Assembly (NCBI GenBank): GCA_958349075.1
Contig: CATWBR010000103.1
Coordinates: 1-11,505 of the forward strand
Direction: 5' to 3'
Length of the DNA: 11,505 nt
Origin: an uncultured Clostridium sp.
GTDB lineage: Bacteria > Bacillota > Clostridia > Lachnospirales > Lachnospiraceae
The translations under genes and the position numbers were made by a program. Below, one piece after another: positions 8,006 to 11,505 of this stretch. The notes beneath the pieces were generated by a model. The model was not told where the DNA came from and ran no database searches. It saw only the letters and a program-made list of their open reading frames with translations. The first letter of the stretch is position 1, and each line of letters begins with the position of its first letter.

Positions 8006-8013
8006 ATTCACTG

Positions 8014-8817
8014 TCAGTAATTATATTTCAGCCTGTTCTTTTCCAGGTATTTTAAAATCCAGTACGGGTTTACGCTCATCTCTTCATAATGGTCGGTTCG
8101 GATATAGATTCCCAGATGCAGGTGCACGGCAAAATTCCCCACCGTGTTCTCCTGCTTTCCATAGCCGGAATCACCCATATAGCCAAGCAGCTCCCCAGCC
8201 CTCACCGTATCTCCCACCTTTAAATCTCCTGCATAGGAGTAAAGATGGGCGTAATAAATATAAGCGCCGGACGGCGTCCTGATTCCGATACGCCAGCCTC
8301 CCTGTTCCAGCCAGCCCATCTTCTCCACCGTGCCGTTGCTGATGCTTATGACCGGGTAAAATCCCCGTTCTCTCTGCGTGCCCATAATATCGCAGCCCTC
8401 ATGTCCCCTCTCTCCGCCGTAGGTCCGCTTCTGCTTCCAGCTATCCTCATAGACGGGAAAGGGAGTTCCGGCCCTTGTGCTCTCCGGAATAGGGAAATAT
8501 TTTAAATCAGAAAGGATCACCTCGTATGCGCCCACCAGCTTTTTATATGCGGCCGGCTTCTGCATCAGGGCCATGCTGTTATGATACGTCAAATCCTTGC
8601 AGTCTGTCAAATCAAATTCATGCTGAAGCATCAGGGATGCAATCTGATCGTAATCAGGGCGTTCCTGCCCTGCAATGGCCGCTCCCAGCTTCATACTCCT
8701 GAAGTCGTCGCTCTCCCAGGTATAAGCGTTCAACTGGTAAAAGCCGGGGTTTTGGCCCAGCCAGTGAAACATGGTCGTGTTAAAGACGGATAACAGAATA
8801 AGAAATATAATGAACAT
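8014..8817 (-). CDS. Membrane-anchored M23-family metallopeptidase
   Basis: LytM-type zinc endopeptidases cleave peptide cross-bridges of peptidoglycan outside the membrane. Counting 267 residues from the ATG at 8817, one hydrophobic segment (about 1-17) acts as an anchor or uncleaved signal, with no obvious signal-peptidase site. A middle region of unknown role (about 20-125) follows. The M23 domain then has HEGCD (H139, D143), AHL (H191) and HLHLG (H232, H234), so all zinc and catalytic residues are present. KVGDTVRAGELLGYMGDSG (about 200-218) is the usual strand-turn block. An upstream ATG at 8838 is possible. However, a TATAAT at 8846-8841 would place the transcript start near or after it, and GGAAG lies 10 nt before 8817. 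It is first in the leftward run and divergent from ylbJ. A sporulation role is possible but unproven. Confidence 0.88.
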   Translation of the reverse strand: MFIIFLILLSVFNTTMFHWLGQNPGFYQLNAYTWESDDFRSMKLGAAIAGQERPDYDQIASLMLQHEFDLTDCKDLTYHNSMALMQKPAAYKKLVGAYEVILSDLKYFPIPESTRAGTPFPVYEDSWKQKRTYGGERGHEGCDIMGTQRERGFYPVISISNGTVEKMGWLEQGGWRIGIRTPSGAYIYYAHLYSYAGDLKVGDTVRAGELLGYMGDSGYGKQENTVGNFAVHLHLGIYIRTDHYEEMSVNPYWILKYLEKNRLKYNY

Positions 8818-8850
8818 AAGAGAATCGCTTCCGGACATATATTATATAAA
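8814..8850 (+). promoter_or_regulatory. Sigma-E-like promoter candidate for ylbJ
   Basis: CATATATT at 8836-8843 matches 7 of 8 positions of the Bacillus sigma-E -10 element (cATAcAnT). It is preceded by a 15-nt spacer and an ATA-centred element at 8814-8820 (ACATAAG), which partly fits the -35. The predicted transcript start near 8850 leaves about 20 nt to the ATG at 8870. ylbJ/spoVV is a mother-cell sigma-E gene in Bacillus subtilis. The call rests on AT-rich sequence and remains tentative. Confidence 0.4.
8841..8846 (-). promoter_or_regulatory. Leftward -10 element for the M23-led gene run
   Basis: A perfect TATAAT on the minus strand, within the AT-rich divergent gap. No convincing TTGACA-like -35 lies 16-18 nt upstream. 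It overlaps the plus-strand -10 candidates, so the two divergent promoters could exclude each other. Confidence 0.35.
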
Positions 8851-8869
8851 ACATTCTATTCGGGCTCTT

Positions 8870-9817
8870 ATGAAAAAATCCATCCTGCCGGTCATCCCGG
8901 TCCTGATCCTGATTTTCCTGCTGATGCATCCGGCCCAGTCCTTTGAAGGAGCCAAGTCCGGACTTCTGCTGTGGTTTAATGTGGTGCTTCCGACACTGCT
9001 TCCCTTTATGATGTGTTCCAGCCTTCTCGTGTCATTAGGAGGCGTACCTCTCATCACACGGCCCTTTTCTCCTCTTTTCAGGCTTCTCCATCTGTCGGAC
9101 GACGGAAGCTATGCCCTGATGGCGGGGCTTCTCTGCGGCTACCCGATGGGAGCCAAGACAACCGCCGATTTCCTGAGAGAGGGAAAAATCACGGCAAATG
9201 AAGGAAAGCGTCTGCTGGCCATTGCCGGCTGCCCAAGCCCGATGTTCGTAGCCGGATATATCCATTCCCATCTGGACGGCGCCGTCCCCTTTCTTTTCGT
9301 CGCGGCTTCCCTTTACATACCGGTTATTCTTCTTGGTTTTCTGGTACAGGTTTTCTACAGAAGCACCGCCCCGCTGCCTGCAGGCCAATCTATGGGAGCG
9401 TCTGCGGGCGTATCCATGGGGGCTGCCGCGGATGCGTCTTCCGCCAAATCCCAGCCCTTTGACGAGATTATGATGTCCTCCCTGGAGATTATGGTCAAAA
9501 TCGGAGGATATATTATGCTGTATTCTATCCTCGCACGCTTTATCTGCGGCTCCGGCCTGATCCCGGAACCGGTCAAACCCCTTCTGACCGGTTTTGTGGA
9601 AATGACGACGGGAATCGACAATGTGTCCCGCTCGCTGTCCGGCCTGCCGGCGGCGCTGGTCATCCTGTTTTCCGCCGCCTTCGGCGGCCTCTCCGGCGTC
9701 TCCCAGACAAATACGGTTATAAAAAATGCCGGACTCTCCATCCGGCATTATGTACTCTGGAAACTGGTTCACGCCAGTTTCGCATGTTTTATTCTTATTC
9801 TGCTGTCATCTCTGTAG
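8870..9817 (+). CDS. ylbJ: Sporulation integral membrane protein YlbJ (SpoVV-like)
   Basis: In Bacillus subtilis YlbJ/SpoVV is a mother-cell membrane protein needed to move dipicolinic acid toward the forespore, and so for spore heat resistance. The 315-residue product has about eight hydrophobic segments and nucleoside-transporter-gate-like family blocks: GLLLWFNVVLPTLLPF (31-46), GYPMGAKTTADFLREG (90-105), AGCPSPMF (119-126), GGYIMLYSIL (212-221) and FGGLSGVSQT (271-280). A loop at 174-194 is Ala/Ser/Gly-rich and contains two imperfect 8-codon repeats. The start at 8870 opens directly on the first hydrophobic segment. Earlier in-frame ATGs at 8771 and 8810 would extend over the promoter and the M23 gene. 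The ribosome binding site is weak (CGGG). It converges on the coiled-coil gene with a 23-nt overlap. Confidence 0.88.
   Translation: MKKSILPVIPVLILIFLLMHPAQSFEGAKSGLLLWFNVVLPTLLPFMMCSSLLVSLGGVPLITRPFSPLFRLLHLSDDGSYALMAGLLCGYPMGAKTTADFLREGKITANEGKRLLAIAGCPSPMFVAGYIHSHLDGAVPFLFVAASLYIPVILLGFLVQVFYRSTAPLPAGQSMGASAGVSMGAAADASSAKSQPFDEIMMSSLEIMVKIGGYIMLYSILARFICGSGLIPEPVKPLLTGFVEMTTGIDNVSRSLSGLPAALVILFSAAFGGLSGVSQTNTVIKNAGLSIRHYVLWKLVHASFACFILILLSSL
9389..9436 (+). repeat. Two imperfect 24-nt repeats in ylbJ
   Basis: Eight codons encoding SMGASAGV (9389-9412) are followed directly by eight encoding SMGAAADA (9413-9436). They lie in a predicted loop between membrane segments. The repeat looks like a short in-frame duplication that has since drifted. 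Confidence 0.5.
9721..9749 (-). terminator. Rho-independent terminator of the rsmD-coaD operon
   Basis: On the minus strand the nine-base-pair perfect stem AATGCCGGA / TCCGGCATT (9749-9741 with 9733-9725) encloses a 7-nt loop and runs into a T-tract (9726-9721, two of the Ts also in the stem). This is a textbook intrinsic terminator. It lies 45 nt past the stop of the coiled-coil gene and inside the ylbJ coding sequence on the opposite strand. In the plus direction the stem is not followed by T residues, so it should not terminate ylbJ. Confidence 0.82.
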
Positions 9818-10388
9818 CCGCAGCCTCACCGATGTCATCCGGCTCCCTTACGACGCTGCCTGCCAGCTCGTTGCGGTTGGAGGATACAATGTCAAAGCTG
9901 GACTGCATGGAACTCATATAGGCGTCAAATCTGCCCTGTGCGCCCTCCATGGAGTGCTTAATAATCGTCTGAAGGCTGCGCAACATATCATCCGTATACT
10001 GTACGGAACCCTGGCGGATATTATTCGCCTCGACAACGGCGCTGTCCACAATGGCCTGGGCCTGGGCGTTCGCCTGTTCAATAATGCTGTTGGCCTCTGA
10101 ATAGGCACGCTGCATAATCTCATGTTCATTCACCAGTTCATTCGTCTGGGCCGTTGCCTCCGCCACCATGGCATCGGCCTGGGAGCGTGCTTCCTGGAGA
10201 ATGGCATCCTGGTTACTGATAATCTTCTGGTACTTCTTAATCTCTTCCGGAATCCTTAAGCGGAGCTCCACAAGCAGCTCCTCAATCTCTTCTTTATTAA
10301 CAAGAATCTTTGCATTGGACAGCGCCTGATACTTACAACTGTCGATGTAGTCTTCAATCTCTGTAATGATCTGTTCAATTCTGCTCAT
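9795..10388 (-). CDS. Coiled-coil protein of unknown function encoded after coaD
   Basis: The 197-residue product has no transmembrane segment or signal peptide. After a short N-terminal region (1-45) it is predicted to be mostly helical. Residues about 45-130 are rich in Ala, Glu, Gln and Asn with a heptad-like pattern (QEARSQADAMVAEATAQ, then EANSIIEQANAQAQAI), typical of a long coiled coil. An acidic tail follows from about 180. Proteins like this in clostridia are often labelled as an ATPase or V-type ATPase subunit-H-like, but I see no nucleotide-binding motif, and a DivIVA-like scaffold is as plausible. The ATG at 10388 has AAGGAG at 7 nt. It follows coaD by 29 nt, in the same operon as rsmD, and ends in a 23-nt overlap with the convergent ylbJ. 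Confidence 0.8.
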   Translation of the reverse strand: MSRIEQIITEIEDYIDSCKYQALSNAKILVNKEEIEELLVELRLRIPEEIKKYQKIISNQDAILQEARSQADAMVAEATAQTNELVNEHEIMQRAYSEANSIIEQANAQAQAIVDSAVVEANNIRQGSVQYTDDMLRSLQTIIKHSMEGAQGRFDAYMSSMQSSFDIVSSNRNELAGSVVREPDDIGEAAATEMTAE

Positions 10389-10417
10389 AGTCTTTCTCCT
10401 TACTTATTTGCTCCCTG

Positions 10418-10903
10418 TCACTTTTGCACCGCATATTTCTTTCTCACTTCCTCGGCTACCTCGGGAGCCAGAAAGGAAGAAATATCGCCGCCGTACATGG
10501 CCACTTCCTTCGCCATGCTGGAACTTAAATATGCATATTTAAGATTGGTAGTCAGGAACAGTGTGTCTATCTCGGGTGCAATAACCCTGTTCATCTGCGC
10601 AAGCTGCAGTTCATACTCAAAATCTGTAATAGCCCTGAGTCCCCTGACGATTACGTTCGCATTATTCCCGCGTACAAAATCAATCAGCAGACCGTCAAAA
10701 GACTGTACCTCCACATTGCCAAAATGTGAGGTTACATCCCCTAACATCTTAACACGTTCTTCGACAGAAAACAACGGAGATTTTGCACTATTATTCAAAA
10801 CCCCGACGATGAGTTTATCAAAAATTTTGGAAGAACGCTCAATTATATCAAAATGGCCGAGCGTCACCGGGTCAAAGCTGCCCGGGTAAATGGCTGTTTT
10901 CAT
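10418..10903 (-). CDS. coaD: Phosphopantetheine adenylyltransferase
   Basis: Catalyses the fourth step of coenzyme A synthesis, joining ATP and 4'-phosphopantetheine to give dephospho-CoA and pyrophosphate. The 161-residue protein has the usual bacterial CoaD length and motifs. These are the nucleotidyltransferase signature [12 protein letters not shown] (6-17, with TLGH at 14-17), the ligand-binding arginine in VRGLR (86-90), and YLSSSMAKE (125-133, usually ISSS). The ATG at 10903 is 2 nt after the rsmD stop, and its AAAGGAG lies inside the end of rsmD at 10 nt, so translation is probably coupled. The rsmD-coaD pairing is widely conserved in Firmicutes (ylbH-ylbI in Bacillus). Confidence 0.98.
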   Translation of the reverse strand: MKTAIYPGSFDPVTLGHFDIIERSSKIFDKLIVGVLNNSAKSPLFSVEERVKMLGDVTSHFGNVEVQSFDGLLIDFVRGNNANVIVRGLRAITDFEYELQLAQMNRVIAPEIDTLFLTTNLKYAYLSSSMAKEVAMYGGDISSFLAPEVAEEVRKKYAVQK

Positions 10904-10905
10904 TT

Positions 10906-11466
10906 TTAGTTTTCTCCTTTGGTAATGAATAAATGCTTGTTTGTCTTATACTCCTTTTCGCGTACAAGTTCAAACCCAAGCTCAGAAAGATAATCCGTCT
11001 CTGTCTCCCTGGATGCCTCCGCAATAATAAGGGTATTCCGGTCAATCAGGGCTGAATGGGCCAGGTATTCAAGCACAGTCTTCTCCAGCAGTTGATTGTA
11101 TGGCGGATCCATAAAAATGATAGAAAACGTAAGCTGCCTGTCCTCCAGACGCTTAAGCGCAGTTATCACATCACAGTCCATCACCATTGCCTTCTCTTCC
11201 AGACGGGTAGTCTTAAGATTCTCTCTGATACACTCGATTGCCCTTTTATTATTCTCCACCATAACGGCCAGCCCGGCGCCGCGGCTCAGCGCCTCAATGC
11301 CAATCGCCCCGCTGCCGCTGAAGAGATCTAAAAAAGTGCAGCCATAAATATCATTCTGCATCATGTTAAAAAGCGTTTCTTTAATTCTATCTGTGGTAGG
11401 TCTGGTATCCTTAACTTCTATTGTTTTCAAAAGCAGCCTCTTGGCGCTTCCCGATATCACACGCAT
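10906..11466 (-). CDS. rsmD: 16S rRNA (guanine-966-N2) methyltransferase RsmD
   Basis: Methylates the exocyclic amine of G966 (E. coli numbering) of 16S rRNA in the small subunit. Counting 186 residues from the ATG at 11466, the N-terminus [10 protein letters not shown] and [13 protein letters not shown] (22-34) are typical. The SAM-binding loop [18 protein letters not shown] is at 46-63, and the catalytic DPPY is at 120-123. A possible upstream ATG at 11496 would add ten residues, but a TATAAT at 11504-11499 would then overlap the leader. GGGGA lies about 9 nt before 11466, and the family normally begins close to RVISG. It is the first gene of the leftward rsmD-coaD-coiled-coil operon. Confidence 0.95.
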   Translation of the reverse strand: MRVISGSAKRLLLKTIEVKDTRPTTDRIKETLFNMMQNDIYGCTFLDLFSGSGAIGIEALSRGAGLAVMVENNKRAIECIRENLKTTRLEEKAMVMDCDVITALKRLEDRQLTFSIIFMDPPYNQLLEKTVLEYLAHSALIDRNTLIIAEASRETETDYLSELGFELVREKEYKTNKHLFITKGEN

Positions 11467-11498
11467 GGATTCTTTCCCCGAAAATTTTTTTCTCATCT

Positions 11499-11504
11499 AT
11501 TATA
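11499..11504 (-). promoter_or_regulatory. -10 element at the right edge for rsmD
   Basis: A perfect TATAAT on the minus strand. It predicts a transcript start near 11492 and a leader of about 26 nt to the rsmD ATG at 11466. The -35 region lies beyond the window, so this is incomplete. Confidence 0.45.
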
Positions 11505-11505
11505 G

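Noticed and set aside
9672..9688. GC hairpin (GCCGCC / GGCGGC) in ylbJ as a terminator
   Set aside because: Neither strand has a T-tract after the stem. It is explained by GC-rich codons, and a much better terminator lies nearby at 9721-9749.
9035..9772. A 245-codon minus-strand open frame inside ylbJ
   Set aside because: It is antisense to a gene with clear family motifs, its product is a compositionally odd Arg/Gly/His-rich sequence, and it has no convincing RBS. It would also have to begin upstream of the strong terminator at 9721-9749.
1..11505. A novel defence, mobile or biosynthetic gene system
   Set aside because: Nearly all genes have clear housekeeping or sporulation families. There are no transposases, integrases, toxin-antitoxin pairs, repeat arrays or nuclease-helicase clusters.

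Overview
The window looks like chromosomal DNA from a spore-forming member of the Clostridia, most likely a Lachnospiraceae (Clostridium cluster XIVa) species. This is inferred from three things: the gene set (RecU-type resolvase, YlbJ/SpoVV sporulation membrane protein, the rsmD-coaD-ylbJ neighbourhood), a moderately GC-rich base composition (about half GC by eye), and frequent GGAG-type ribosome binding sites. No rRNA, tRNA, CRISPR array, insertion sequence or prophage gene was seen.

Layout. Positions 159-8838 hold nine minus-strand genes that run leftward with short gaps or overlaps. In order of transcription they are: an M23 metallopeptidase, an RsmF/NOP2-type rRNA cytosine-C5 methyltransferase, an RsuA-type pseudouridine synthase, a HAD phosphatase or phosphoglucomutase-like enzyme, a YgiQ radical SAM protein, a short-chain dehydrogenase, an unrecognised two-helix membrane protein, an RluA/RluC-type pseudouridine synthase, and recU. 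Several junctions look translationally coupled: TGATG between the first two RNA-modification genes, a 6-nt gap before the SDR, and a 14-nt overlap after it. Downstream of recU, positions 1-158 hold a GC-rich imperfect inverted repeat and a possible leftward promoter, but no gene.

A 52-nt AT-rich gap (8818-8869) separates this run from the only plus-strand gene, ylbJ/spoVV (8870-9817), and appears to be a divergent promoter region. Its plus-strand elements resemble a sigma-E promoter, which fits a mother-cell sporulation gene. From the right edge a second minus-strand operon enters: rsmD, coaD and a coiled-coil protein of unknown function (9795-11466). It probably starts at a TATAAT element at the very edge of the window. 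It converges on ylbJ with a 23-nt overlap of the coding ends. A clear Rho-independent terminator for it lies inside the ylbJ coding sequence on the opposite strand.

Together the genes are mostly housekeeping: RNA modification, CoA synthesis, recombination, cell-wall hydrolysis and sporulation. I do not see a new defence, mobile or biosynthetic system. The items most worth a second look are the antisense-embedded terminator, the sigma-E-like divergent promoter, the coiled-coil protein beside coaD, the SDR-coupled membrane protein, and the structured leader with a 22-codon ORF before recU.
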